NCBI RefSeq assembly: GCF_004785645.1
Contig: NZ_SRPE01000002.1
Location: 358,652-422,651, forward strand
Direction of reading: 5' to 3'
Length of the DNA: 64,000 bases
DNA from: Empedobacter tilapiae
Lineage (GTDB): Bacteria; Bacteroidota; Bacteroidia; Flavobacteriales; Weeksellaceae
Positions 35,305 through 44,055 of the stretch are shown piece by piece; the first letter of the stretch is position 1; each line of letters begins with the position of its first letter. The notes below the pieces were generated by a model. The model saw nothing but the letters and a program-made list of their open reading frames with translations, was not told the DNA's origin and did not search any database. A program made the position numbers and the translations under genes.

Positions 35305-35859
35305 TTATTTAACCTCTTTATTAACTTTATAGTTATTCCAATTTTCTTTACTTATTTCATAAACAAAATTAAATTTTGGTTGCTCTTTAAAATAAGATAC
35401 TTCTTGTTCTGCGACTTTTTCTGCTTTTAAACGTGAGATAGCTATTTGAGAACGAACATTTTCAGCACCAACGTGGAAGTGTACTTTTGAAACAAATTGA
35501 AAAATGTAATCAAGCATTGTAGCTTTTACTTGTTGATTAATTCCTTTGCCCCAATAGTCAGTTCCGTAAAAAGTATAACCTATAAGTATACTGTTTTCTT
35601 GGTGGTTGTAATCGTAAAAACGAGTGCTGCCTATTACATTATTAGTACTTTTATCTACAATTTTAAAAGCGCCTTTACTTTGTAAAGCACCTTCGAAAAA
35701 GCTTTGAAAAACTTCTTTTTCCCAGCGATTTTTATTTGGATGTTGTTTCCATATTTCAGGATCACACGCTACATTATACAATGCATCAAAATCATTTTCG
35801 TTTAAAGGATAAAGTATCACTTTTTCATTTTCTAATATGGTTTGTATACTGAAATTCAT
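35305..35859 (-). CDS. GNAT-family N-acetyltransferase (RimJ/RimL-like)
   Basis: A 184-residue acetyltransferase of the Acetyltransf_3 type. The pattern includes VILYPLNENDFDALYNVACDPEIWKQHP near the start, NNVIGSTRFYDYN, the acetyl-CoA-binding stretch GTDYWGKGINQQVKATMLDYIF at about residue 108 and HVGAENVRSQIAISRLKAEKV near residue 140. Substrate unknown. It is convergent with the membrane-anchored protein gene, 9 bases apart. Confidence 0.9.
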   Translation of the reverse strand: MNFSIQTILENEKVILYPLNENDFDALYNVACDPEIWKQHPNKNRWEKEVFQSFFEGALQSKGAFKIVDKSTNNVIGSTRFYDYNHQENSILIGYTFYGTDYWGKGINQQVKATMLDYIFQFVSKVHFHVGAENVRSQIAISRLKAEKVAEQEVSYFKEQPKFNFVYEISKENWNNYKVNKEVK

Positions 35860-36025
35860 TTTAAGTTCATTTTTAATGTTGAAACACTTTTTTTCTTAAT
35901 GTAAAGATCGTTTATGAAATGTTATTAGCTGTTTTATTTATGCTAATTTATTATGAAATAAAGGAGAAATTAAAATCACTCCTTTAAATATTTATTTTAA
36001 CGATATTATGTTATTTATAGTTTTA

Positions 36026-36652
36026 TTAGAATATTTTCTCAATCTGATTCTTTACAATTTCTTTAGTTTTTTCAAATATTTCACCACCAAACTCTTCATT
36101 ATCTAATGATAGAATTGTAATATCAGAAATACCTAAAGTGTTGAAAATAAATTGTAAATAGGTCGTTTGGAAATTCATATGAGCGTGTTTTTCATTAATT
36201 CCATAACCACTATCGCCTCTTGCTGATAAAATATACATTTTTTTATTTTCTATTAGACCTACATAGTTGCTATCTGGTTTTCCGGATTTGAATTTCCAAG
36301 TTTCATGGATTCTCATGATTTGATCTATATATGCTTTTAATGTTGAAGGAATACTCCAATTATACATGGGAACGCCCAAAATAATTACATCTGAATCTTT
36401 TAATTCTTTTACAAGTTCATTACTAAGCGCAAGAGGATTTTGATTTTCAATAGTTCTATTTTCTGGTTTGGTAAATGACGCTGCAATCCATTCATTATCT
36501 ATATGCGGAATAGGATTTATACCAATTTCTCTTAATTTTATAACATCATTTGGGTATTTTAGTTCCCATTTCTCTCTAAATAAATTGGTTAAAAATCTGC
36601 TTTGAGAATTTTCAATTCTTGTACTTGAATTAATAATTAATATTTTTTTCAT
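36026..36652 (-). CDS. FMN-dependent NADH-azoreductase / quinone oxidoreductase
   Basis: A 208-residue flavodoxin-fold protein from the ATG at 36652 (an ATG 21 bases upstream adds residues before the start of the fold). Typical AzoR features are KKILIINSSTR for FMN phosphate binding, GVPMYNWSIPSTLKAYIDQIMR and the SARGDSGYG loop. It reduces azo compounds and quinones with NADH. It lies 58 bases downstream of the Crp/Fnr-type regulator on the same strand, which may control it. Confidence 0.9.
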   Translation of the reverse strand: MKKILIINSSTRIENSQSRFLTNLFREKWELKYPNDVIKLREIGINPIPHIDNEWIAASFTKPENRTIENQNPLALSNELVKELKDSDVIILGVPMYNWSIPSTLKAYIDQIMRIHETWKFKSGKPDSNYVGLIENKKMYILSARGDSGYGINEKHAHMNFQTTYLQFIFNTLGISDITILSLDNEEFGGEIFEKTKEIVKNQIEKIF

Positions 36653-36710
36653 AACTAAAATTTTATTGTACAAAATTGATAGTTAATAAAAAGGTGAATA
36701 TTAAGATAGT

Positions 36711-37292
36711 TTAAGATTTAATAACTTTTTTCTTTAAAGCGCTTAAAAACTCTGGAGTAATTCCTAAAAATGAAGCAATTAAGTATTGTGGCATTCTTTC
36801 ATTTAACTTAGAATATTTTTTAACGAAATCTAAATATCTTTGTTCCGAATTAGTAGAGTTATATGAAAGCAATCTTTTTTGGATAGTTGATAAATAATTT
36901 TGTAAAATAATTCTGAAAAACTTTTCCATTTTAGGAATTTCATCTAACATTAGATCGAATGATATTTTACTAATTTGAAGTACTTTTGAGTTTTCTAATG
37001 CTTCAATGTTAAAATAAGAGGCTGTTTGATTCGAGAAACTTTCTAAATCACTTGCCCACCAATCTTCTATTGCCAAAAAAATAATTTCTTCTTTACCTGT
37101 TTCAGGATTTAATCTAAATGCTTTAAAACTACCTTCTAGAATATAACTGTCATATTTACAAACATCACCATTTCTTAACAAAAATTCATTTTTATGTATG
37201 GTCTTATGTTTCCAATATTTACTTATTTGGGATTCTTCATTTTCAGTTAATTCAATAATTTCTTTAATTTTTGATAATAGTTGAGTAGTCAT
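36711..37292 (-). CDS. Crp/Fnr-family transcriptional regulator
   Basis: A 193-residue regulator with a cyclic-nucleotide-binding-like domain (FLLRNGDVCKYDSYILEGSFKAFRLNPETGKEEIIFLAIEDWW, residues ~35-80) and a C-terminal helix-turn-helix (IASFLGITPEFLSALKK). There is no iron-sulfur cysteine set, so it is not a true FNR. This type is common in Bacteroidota and often sits beside oxidoreductase genes, as here. The ligand is unknown. Confidence 0.9.
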   Translation of the reverse strand: MTTQLLSKIKEIIELTENEESQISKYWKHKTIHKNEFLLRNGDVCKYDSYILEGSFKAFRLNPETGKEEIIFLAIEDWWASDLESFSNQTASYFNIEALENSKVLQISKISFDLMLDEIPKMEKFFRIILQNYLSTIQKRLLSYNSTNSEQRYLDFVKKYSKLNERMPQYLIASFLGITPEFLSALKKKVIKS

Positions 37293-37410
37293 AAAATTGA
37301 GTATAACATTAGTTTTTTACGAAACAAAAAACGAAAGTATTTCGTATAATCTAGCTTTACTAATATAATTAGTATTCTGGAAATGAGTTTGTTTAAAAAC
37401 AGAGAAAATT

Positions 37411-38145
37411 TTAACCTTTATTCTCATTCCAATAATAACTATCTGGATACATTCTTTGTCCAAAAATGGCAGTTCCAACGCGAACAATAGTTGCGCCTTC
37501 TTCAATTGCGGTTTCTAAATCGCCGCTCATTCCCATCGAAAGTTCGTTCATTTCAACATTCGGAATATTTTGTTTGATGATTTCTTGTTGAATCGATTTT
37601 AGAATTTGAAAACATTTTCGAACTTTTTCGGTTTCCGAACTAAAAAGTCCAATCGTCATTAAACCTTTTATTTTCAAACGATCGAGTTGCGCAATTTGTC
37701 GAACCAACTCAATAGTGTTTTCGGGCTGAATACCAAATTTACTTTCTTCGTTCGATGTATTTACCTGAATTAAAACTTCGATTGTTTTATTTTCTAAAGT
37801 TAATCTTTGTTGCAGTTTTTCGGCTAAATCTAATCGATCAACAGATTGGATACACGAAACATCGTATTTTAAAACGTCTTTTATTTTGTTGGTTTGCAAA
37901 TGTCCGATGAAATGATTTGTATGCGGAATATCTTTTAAATCGTCAAATTTTTCTTTTAATTCCTGAACTTTGTTTTCGGCAATTAATGTTTGATTGGCTT
38001 GTAATGCCACTTTTATTTTTTCGGAAGAAACTGTTTTGGTTGCCAGTAATAATTTAACTTCATTACGATTTCGATTGCTTTTAAGACACGCTTTTTCAAT
38101 TCGATCTAAAATAACATTCAGATTGTTTAAAATATTATCCTTCAT
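37411..38145 (-). CDS. YggS-family pyridoxal-5'-phosphate homeostasis protein
   Basis: A 244-residue protein with the alanine-racemase-like TIM barrel that holds PLP in a buffering role. The PLP lysine is Lys37 in LLATKTVS. HFIGHLQTNKIKDVL, IQVNTSNEESKFGI and ELSMGMSGDLETAIEEGATIVRVGTAIFG are all family hallmarks. It is near a MocR-type PLP-dependent regulator, separated from it by a tRNA and a GNAT gene, so vitamin B6 metabolism may be clustered loosely here. Confidence 0.95.
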   Translation of the reverse strand: MKDNILNNLNVILDRIEKACLKSNRNRNEVKLLLATKTVSSEKIKVALQANQTLIAENKVQELKEKFDDLKDIPHTNHFIGHLQTNKIKDVLKYDVSCIQSVDRLDLAEKLQQRLTLENKTIEVLIQVNTSNEESKFGIQPENTIELVRQIAQLDRLKIKGLMTIGLFSSETEKVRKCFQILKSIQQEIIKQNIPNVEMNELSMGMSGDLETAIEEGATIVRVGTAIFGQRMYPDSYYWNENKG

Positions 38146-38166
38146 TTAGCTTTAGTTTTAAAATCG

Positions 38167-38237
38167 AGGTCGGAAATGGATTTGAACCACTGTAAAAGGT
38201 ATTGCGTATCTTTGCCTAACCACTCGGCCACCCGACC
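38167..38237 (-). tRNA. tRNA-Cys (GCA), degenerate features
   Basis: A 71-base tRNA read on the minus strand. The acceptor stem is GGTCGGG/TCCGACC with one G-U pair, the D stem GCC/GGC, the T arm AGTGG/CCATT, and the discriminator T, which is a tRNA-Cys identity base. The anticodon GCA sits in loop ACGCAAT, where position 33 is C rather than the nearly universal U. The anticodon stem AAGAT/ACCTT has an A-C mismatch. CCA is not encoded. It may be a working variant or a decaying copy. Confidence 0.75.
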
Positions 38238-38314
38238 TTTTGAGAAAGAAATTGTTTAACTTAATCCGCATTTTCTTTCGTTAAAAGATTAAATAAACAA
38301 CTTCTTTTTCTACT

Positions 38315-38764
38315 TTATTTTTTCCACCAATGATAATAATTGTGTGCTCCGTCGTATTCAAAATCGCATCGAGGATATAATTGATTCCCGATATCGTTTG
38401 TTTTTTCGGTTTCTAACATCAATCCGCAAGCGCCGGTTTCTTCGCACCATTTTTTGCTTCGGTCAATCAACGCAACTGATAATCCTTTTCCTCTGTAATC
38501 GGGATGTACGAACAAGTCGCTTAGCAAAAATTGTTTTTGCAATTTGGTGTAATGAAACAATTTGTAAAGTTGCACGAAACCAACCGCTTTGTTTTCCCAA
38601 AATACTAAAAATATATCAGATTCGCTATTTAAGAATCGTTCTTTCAAGAATTGTTTACCTTTTTCAACATCCGATTCTTGTCGGTAAAAAATGCGATAAA
38701 GATTGAATAATTCGGCTGTTTCGTTTAAGTCTTCTAAACTTGCTTTTTTAATTTTAAAATCCAT
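38315..38764 (-). CDS. GNAT-family N-acetyltransferase
   Basis: A 149-residue acetyltransferase. Residues 80-110 (FLLSDLFVHPDYRGKGLSVALIDRSKKWC) are the acetyl-CoA-binding motif with the R/Q-x-x-G-x-G/A pattern (YRGKGL), and EKTNDIGNQLYPRCDFEYD follows near the C-terminus. Substrate unknown. It is divergent from the MocR-type regulator across a 90-base region with an inverted repeat, so that regulator probably controls it. Confidence 0.92.
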   Translation of the reverse strand: MDFKIKKASLEDLNETAELFNLYRIFYRQESDVEKGKQFLKERFLNSESDIFLVFWENKAVGFVQLYKLFHYTKLQKQFLLSDLFVHPDYRGKGLSVALIDRSKKWCEETGACGLMLETEKTNDIGNQLYPRCDFEYDGAHNYYHWWKK

Positions 38765-38809
38765 TGTTTTTCGTTGTTTTAATTGAACAAGACAAAAGTA
38801 TTTTATAAT

Positions 38810-38852
38810 TGGACTATATTTGTAATCCAGATTTTAGTTAAGAAGTAGTCCA
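38810..38852. promoter_or_regulatory. Candidate MocR operator and divergent promoters
   Basis: TGGACTA (38810-38816) and TAGTCCA (38846-38852) form a 7-base inverted repeat, 29 bases apart. Between and overlapping them is TATATTTG (38815-38822), a -7 element reading toward the regulator gene. TACTTTTG on the minus strand (38800-38793) reads toward the GNAT gene. This is a plausible autoregulatory site of the MocR protein; the spacing is inferred, not proven. Confidence 0.4.
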
Positions 38853-38854
38853 GT

Positions 38855-40303
38855 ATGTTTCCATTCGAGCGCATTATTCAAATAGATAAAAACAGTAAAA
38901 TTCCCATTTACAAACAAATTGCATTTTCTATAATTGATGCAATTAGAAACGGAATGTTAAAAGCGGGAACGCATCTTCCAGGAAGTCGTGAAATGTCGAA
39001 AATGGTTGGCGTTCATCGAAAAACGGTTATTGCAGCTTATGATGAATTAAATGCACAGGATTGGATTGTGATTGTTCCTCGAAAACATGTTTCGGTTTCG
39101 GATCGAATTCCGCTTTTAGAACCAAAAAAATGGAATATTCACGATTCTAAAACGTCTTATGAACATTCATTTGAACTGCCATTCAGATCAATAAATAATC
39201 AAATCAACACAAACAAATCTTCGATTATTCCTGAAATTATCATAGACGACGGACATCCCGATGTACGATTATCGCCGATTGATGAGCTTTTGAAAACGTA
39301 TCGTTCATACACTTCAAAAAACTATTCCATCAAAAATGCACATATCGGAACAGATCAAGGAACTTTACGTTTGCGGGAAGAATTGGCGAAGTTTTTAGCC
39401 GAAACCAGAGGATTGAATATTTTGCCTAAAAATTTACTGATTACGCATGGAGCACAAATGAGTATTTATCTTGCAGCGCGTTTGTTGTTAAAATCGAATT
39501 CTAAAATCATTGTCGGAAAACCCAATTATCCTGTTGCAAATAATACGTTTTTGGAAATAGGAGCTAAGCTTGTTGAGGTTACTGTTGACGAAAATGGACT
39601 AGATGTGGATGCAATTGAAGCGGTTTGTAAAAAGGAGAAAATTGCTGCGGTTTATGTAATTCCGCATCATCATTATCCTACAACGGTTACGTTGAGTATT
39701 GAACGCCGAATGAAACTTTTACAGCTTTCGCAACATTATTCATTTGCGATAATTGAAGATGATTACGACTACGATTATCATTATACATCGTCGCCTTATT
39801 TACCTTTGGCGAGTGGAAATCACAACGGAAATGTGATTTATATCGGTTCTTTTTCCAAGGTTTTAGATCCGTCTTTGCGAATGGGTTTTATGGTTGCACC
39901 CGAAAATTTTATTCAGCAATGTGTTGCTCTTAGAAAATTGATTGATGTTGGTGGCGATGGTTATATGCAAAATGCTTTGGCAAATTTGATTAAAGATGGC
40001 GAACTGAAACGACATCTTAAAAAAGCGAAAAAAGTATATCATTTCCGCCGAGATTTTCTAGATAATTTATTGAAAGATAAACTTCAAGATTATATTGATT
40101 ACACGCTTCCTTCAGGCGGAATGTCGGTTTGGATTCGTTTAAAACCAAAATACAAAGTATTGGAATTAACTAAAATTCCTCAACTAAAAATCATTCGGAT
40201 TAACGAAGAACAAAACGCTTTCCGATTTGGATTCGCTTCTATGAACGAACAAGAATTAGAAACCACCGTTTTGTTGATTGAAAAAGGATTGAAGAGTTTG
40301 TGA
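38855..40303 (+). CDS. MocR/PdxR-type regulator (GntR helix-turn-helix fused to aminotransferase domain)
   Basis: A 482-residue PLP-dependent regulator. The N-terminal GntR-type domain (IPIYKQIAFSIIDAIRNGMLKAGTHLPGSREMSKMVGVHRKTVIAAYDEL, residues ~17-65) is followed by a fold-type I aminotransferase domain. The PLP-binding lysine is Lys335 in GSFSKVLDPSLRMG, with IIEDDYDYDYHY upstream. Members control vitamin B6, amino acid or transport genes. The divergent GNAT gene is the likely target. Confidence 0.94.
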   Translation: MFPFERIIQIDKNSKIPIYKQIAFSIIDAIRNGMLKAGTHLPGSREMSKMVGVHRKTVIAAYDELNAQDWIVIVPRKHVSVSDRIPLLEPKKWNIHDSKTSYEHSFELPFRSINNQINTNKSSIIPEIIIDDGHPDVRLSPIDELLKTYRSYTSKNYSIKNAHIGTDQGTLRLREELAKFLAETRGLNILPKNLLITHGAQMSIYLAARLLLKSNSKIIVGKPNYPVANNTFLEIGAKLVEVTVDENGLDVDAIEAVCKKEKIAAVYVIPHHHYPTTVTLSIERRMKLLQLSQHYSFAIIEDDYDYDYHYTSSPYLPLASGNHNGNVIYIGSFSKVLDPSLRMGFMVAPENFIQQCVALRKLIDVGGDGYMQNALANLIKDGELKRHLKKAKKVYHFRRDFLDNLLKDKLQDYIDYTLPSGGMSVWIRLKPKYKVLELTKIPQLKIIRINEEQNAFRFGFASMNEQELETTVLLIEKGLKSL

Positions 40304-40463
40304 TAGATTTCTATATGTTTGAATAATTTTGAGAGAAAATTATAAGATATTAAGAAAAATGAGAATATAAGCAGAACCATGATTTATTATATAGGCCGAT
40401 AATAATAAAAAAAGGCTATCTTTACGATAAAATATTATTGTAAAACCTAAAACAACCAAAATT

Positions 40464-40868
40464 ATGACAAAAAAAGTTGCATTTTATTCTTTCGTAATGT
40501 TTGCCATTACTCTATTTTTTAGTGGATGTAGTAGTAATGACGACGATGGCACAATAAGTAAAGGCTCAGCATCTGCTGTTGTATCAGGAACTTACAGAGG
40601 TGCATATGATTCTAAAGAATTTGATAAACTTCTGTTTATTGAAGACTTAGGAAATAATAAAATTCGAATGAGTGGTAATGATAGAACTCCAATTGAAATG
40701 GAAGTTCAATTCGTTTCTGAATATACAGAAGATAAGGATGTTATGCATAAATCGGGAGAATTGGCTGGAGTATTTATTTATACTGCTGGTAATAAATCAT
40801 TAAAATTCTCAGGAAGAAGAATCCAAGAAGACCAAAAACTTATATTCTTTTCAGGAAAGAAAGAATAG
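40464..40868 (+). CDS. Small lipoprotein of unknown function
   Basis: A 134-residue protein with a lipoprotein signal peptide ending at the lipobox FFSGC, cysteine near residue 22, followed by a Ser/Asn/Asp-rich linker. The mature part has strand-like blocks such as SGTYRGAYDSKEFDKLLFIED and NKIRMSGNDRTPIEMEVQF, suggesting a small beta-barrel or lipocalin-like fold. No family recognised. It ends at a strong terminator 25 bases past the stop. Confidence 0.7.
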   Translation: MTKKVAFYSFVMFAITLFFSGCSSNDDDGTISKGSASAVVSGTYRGAYDSKEFDKLLFIEDLGNNKIRMSGNDRTPIEMEVQFVSEYTEDKDVMHKSGELAGVFIYTAGNKSLKFSGRRIQEDQKLIFFSGKKE

Positions 40869-40892
40869 ATAATATTAATTTATTAAACTGAT

Positions 40893-40928
40893 AAAAACCA
40901 CAATGTATTATACATTGTGGTTTTTTTT
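40893..40928. terminator. Bidirectional terminator
   Basis: CCACAATGTA pairs with TACATTGTGG around a TTA loop; five A residues before and eight T residues after extend the stem. It lies between the lipoprotein gene and the convergent DUF5715 gene. Confidence 0.9.
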
Positions 40929-40939
40929 ATATGTGAAAA

Positions 40940-41521
40940 TTAATAATTCCGAATTATAATATGAAAACATCTAATTTTAGATTCTTTAACATAATAAATT
41001 TTACCTGTTTTTACATATGTTTTTAATATTTGTTCTAGCTCTTTTTCGAGTTTAGAATCAGGTCTTATTTTATGATTAAATCTTACATAAGAAATGTCAA
41101 AAGCAGCACCAAAATTATGTGAACTATCATTAGAAGACGCATTTTTATTAATTCCTCTTAACCTATTTTGGTCATGGAGTGTTCTTGTCATAGAGGTTAC
41201 AACAAAAAAATTTTGTCCAGTATTCTTTACAAAATCTCGTGCAATATTTGTCAAAATATCTCGACCTTTTGGAATAAGATATGAATGACTATGTGTTAAA
41301 TCACCAACTCGCCAACCATAACCTCGTTGTTTTATTCTGACCAATTTTCCTTGATTGATGTATTTATTCAACTTTTTATCGCCATCAATTAGCTCAAGTT
41401 TATGAGATTTTGCGGCATTCAAATGCTGAACATATTCTTTAGAAGGTTCTATAGCAACTCGCGATTGAGAATAACCAATAAAAGAACAGCAAGTGAAAAA
41501 CGTGATTAGAGCTTGTTTCAT
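40940..41521 (-). CDS. DUF5715 family protein, peptidase M15-like fold (copy 2)
   Basis: A 193-residue exported protein with a signal peptide (residues 1-18). The core resembles zinc D-Ala-D-Ala peptidases: TSMTRTLHDQNRLRGIN and SSHNFGAAFDISYVRF, which carries the His and Asp zinc ligands, then a single terminal His in CFHIII. The usual HxH is reduced to one His. It follows a paralogous gene at 41565-42209 by 43 bases on the same strand. Peptidoglycan hydrolysis is plausible but not shown. Confidence 0.85.
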   Translation of the reverse strand: MKQALITFFTCCSFIGYSQSRVAIEPSKEYVQHLNAAKSHKLELIDGDKKLNKYINQGKLVRIKQRGYGWRVGDLTHSHSYLIPKGRDILTNIARDFVKNTGQNFFVVTSMTRTLHDQNRLRGINKNASSNDSSHNFGAAFDISYVRFNHKIRPDSKLEKELEQILKTYVKTGKIYYVKESKIRCFHIIIRNY

Positions 41522-41564
41522 GATTGAATCCTTTCCTACAAAAATAGAAAAGAACTTTTATAAA

Positions 41565-42209
41565 TTACATTGTTGTTGATTTAAATTGATCAGGATTTTT
41601 TACTGTTACATGAAAACAATGCTGTCTATATTCTTTAATATAATAAATTTTACCATCTTCTTGTAATTGTTTTAAAATCGCTTCTAAATTATCACGATGA
41701 GTTTTGTTATAGGTATATTTATTATTGAATTTAGTATATGACAAATCAAAAGAAGCTCCATAATTGTGCGAACTTTCTCCTTTTGCAGCATTACTATTTA
41801 CTCGTCTTAAACTTGCTTGACTTTCTTCAGATCGAGTAAGAGAAGTTACTGTCATCGTCGCATTATTTTCTTCATAAAATTTAGAAGCGATTCGTTCTAA
41901 AACTGTTTTAGCTCTACTATTTAAAAAAGCTTTACTATGTGTTAGTTTCTCTATTGTGTAACCATTTCCTTCTTCAGGGATAGCAACTAATTTTTTCATA
42001 ATAACTAGTCCATCTATATCATCAAAACTCTTAACCATAGGAATGTTAAAAGATTCTGCTGCTATTAAATGATCATTGTAAGTTATTTTTTTTGTAGAAA
42101 TAGCGGTAGCTGAGGATGCAGAATTTTCTGCAAGAATATAACTTTCTTGACTTTGAGCTGAAATAAAAATTCCGCAAAAAAGACAAGAAAGGGCAATTAA
42201 TTTTTTCAT
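41565..42209 (-). CDS. DUF5715 family protein, peptidase M15-like fold (copy 1)
   Basis: A 214-residue exported protein with a signal peptide (residues 1-20), paralogous to the gene just downstream. Shared blocks include LTHSKAFLNSRAKTVLERIA, TSLTRSEESQASLRRVN, SSHNYGASFDLSYTKF and GKIYYIKEYRQHCFHVTVKN. As in the other copy only one C-terminal His is visible. A tandem duplication explains the pair. The likely target is the cell wall, in the periplasm. Confidence 0.85.
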   Translation of the reverse strand: MKKLIALSCLFCGIFISAQSQESYILAENSASSATAISTKKITYNDHLIAAESFNIPMVKSFDDIDGLVIMKKLVAIPEEGNGYTIEKLTHSKAFLNSRAKTVLERIASKFYEENNATMTVTSLTRSEESQASLRRVNSNAAKGESSHNYGASFDLSYTKFNNKYTYNKTHRDNLEAILKQLQEDGKIYYIKEYRQHCFHVTVKNPDQFKSTTM

Positions 42210-42423
42210 GTTATAAATTATTACCAGACAAAAATATAGGTTACAGTTTAATAAAGACTTGTTAAAAATTATAATATTTAGGTAAACTTTTTTAAAAATT
42301 TTCTTAAATCTGTTCTCAAAATAGCATTATTAGATAGATTGATAGAAATTTAAATTTCATCTCATTTGAACATAAAATATTCTTAAATATAAATTCTAAT
42401 AGATTAAATCCTACTAAATTCGC

Positions 42424-42431
42424 TATTTTTG
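42424..42431 (+). promoter_or_regulatory. -7 promoter element of the aguB-bla-aguA operon
   Basis: TATTTTTG matches TAnnTTTG and lies 39 bases before the aguB ATG. The -33 element is not clear. Confidence 0.45.
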
Positions 42432-42470
42432 TAATTATTATTCATTTTTATTTTTAGACCTATTTATAAA

Positions 42471-43346
42471 ATGGCAAAAGTTAAAGTTGGAATGGTACAA
42501 ATGACTTGTACTAATAACAAACAAGAAAATTTAAACAAAGCAATCGAGCAAGTAAAAGTAGCAGCCGCAAAAGGTGCTCAAATTGTATGTTTGCAAGAAT
42601 TGTTTACTTCATTATATTTCTGTGACGTCGAAGATTATGACAATTTCGATTTAGCAGAAGCAATTCCTGGTCCATCGACAGATGCATTATCAGTTGTAGC
42701 AAAAGAATTGGGTGTTGTGATTATCGCTTCTTTATTCGAGAAACGTGCGCAAGGTTTATATCATAATACAACAGCAATTTTAGATGCTGATGGAAAATAT
42801 TTAGGAAAATATCGTAAAATGCATATTCCAGATGATCCTGCATTTTATGAGAAATTTTATTTTACTCCAGGAGATTTAGGTTACAAAGTATTTGATACTA
42901 AATTTGGAAAAATTGGAGTGTTAATTTGTTGGGATCAATGGTATCCAGAAGCTTCTCGTATTACAGCATTGATGGGAGCAGAAATTTTATTTTATCCTAC
43001 TGCGATTGGTTGGGATACGACGCAAGATGAAGAAACAAATCAAGATCAATACAATGCTTGGCAAACAATTCAGCGTTCACATGCGGTTGCGAATGGAGTT
43101 CCAGTTATTTCTGTAAATCGTGTTGGTTTTGAGCAAGATGGTGCGATGAAATTTTGGGGAGGTTCTTTTGCGACAAATGCGCAAGGAAAATTGTTGTACT
43201 TAGCAACGCATGATAAAGAGGAAACAGAAGTGGTCGAATTGGATTTGAATGAATCTGACTTTTTCCGTAAACACTGGCCTTTCTTAAGAGATCGCCGTAT
43301 CGATTCTTATCAACCAATTACAAAACGTTTTTTAGACGAAGATTAA
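42471..43346 (+). CDS. aguB: N-carbamoylputrescine amidase
   Basis: Nitrilase-superfamily enzyme that converts N-carbamoylputrescine to putrescine, the second step from agmatine. The 291 residues contain the catalytic triad Glu43 (LQELF), Lys116 (KYRKMHIP) and Cys153 (LICWDQWYPE). Agmatine deiminase (aguA) is two genes downstream, confirming the pathway. The last base of its stop codon is the first base of the beta-lactamase ATG, so the two are translationally coupled. Confidence 0.96.
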   Translation: MAKVKVGMVQMTCTNNKQENLNKAIEQVKVAAAKGAQIVCLQELFTSLYFCDVEDYDNFDLAEAIPGPSTDALSVVAKELGVVIIASLFEKRAQGLYHNTTAILDADGKYLGKYRKMHIPDDPAFYEKFYFTPGDLGYKVFDTKFGKIGVLICWDQWYPEASRITALMGAEILFYPTAIGWDTTQDEETNQDQYNAWQTIQRSHAVANGVPVISVNRVGFEQDGAMKFWGGSFATNAQGKLLYLATHDKEETEVVELDLNESDFFRKHWPFLRDRRIDSYQPITKRFLDED

Positions 43347-44053
43347 TGAAGAAATTATTTTCACTTATCGCATTGATAGGAAGTTTTACGTTTGGTCAAA
43401 TAAAACCAATTCAGATTGATCCAATTAATAACAATTTATTTGTTTATCAAACATTCAATTCGTTTAATGGTGTTGAGTATAATGCAAATTCGATGTATTT
43501 GGTAACGAATAAAGGAATCGTTTTGTTTGATGTTCCTTGGCAAAAATCGCAGTATCAAGAATTAAATGATATGTTGCAAGAAAAGTATAATTTGCCAGTT
43601 ATCGCTGTGTTTGCAACACATTCGCACGATGATAGAGCTGGAGATTTGAGTTTTTATAATGATTTGAATATTCCTACTTATGCAACATCTTTAACTAATT
43701 CTAAATTGAAAAAAGAAGGAAAAGCAACTTCTACGTTTGAAATTGAGTTAGGGAAAATATACAAATTTGGTAACGAAAAATTTGTTGTTGAATATTTTGG
43801 AGAAGGACATACTTCTGATAATGTTGTGGTTTGGTTTCCGAAATATAAAGTTTTGAATGGAGGTTGTTTGATAAAAGGTGCTGACGCTGTAAATTTAGGT
43901 TACACAGGCGAAGCTAATGTTGCTGAATGGCCAAAAACAGTACAGAAATTAGTTGCAAAACATCCAACGATTAAACAAATTATTCCAGGTCATGATAATT
44001 GGAAAGTTACTGGACATATAGAAAATACATTTAAACTTTTAGAAAAGAAATAA
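43346..44053 (+). CDS. bla: Subclass B1 metallo-beta-lactamase, EBR type
   Basis: Periplasmic zinc enzyme that hydrolyses most beta-lactams including carbapenems. The 235 residues start with a signal peptide (residues 1-18). The zinc ligands are complete: His92, His94 and Asp96 in HSHDDRAGD, His155 in GEGHTSDN, Cys174 in GGCLIKG with Lys177, and His216 in GHDNW. From memory it is nearly identical to EBR-1 of Empedobacter brevis, so it is a chromosomal, intrinsic gene. It sits between aguB and aguA with a one-base overlap to aguB. No mobile element flanks it. Confidence 0.96.
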   Translation: MKKLFSLIALIGSFTFGQIKPIQIDPINNNLFVYQTFNSFNGVEYNANSMYLVTNKGIVLFDVPWQKSQYQELNDMLQEKYNLPVIAVFATHSHDDRAGDLSFYNDLNIPTYATSLTNSKLKKEGKATSTFEIELGKIYKFGNEKFVVEYFGEGHTSDNVVVWFPKYKVLNGGCLIKGADAVNLGYTGEANVAEWPKTVQKLVAKHPTIKQIIPGHDNWKVTGHIENTFKLLEKK

Positions 44054-44055
44054 AA

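Noticed and set aside
43346..44053. Horizontally acquired resistance gene
   Set aside because: No mobile element, integron site or composition shift flanks bla, and it overlaps aguB; it looks ancestral.
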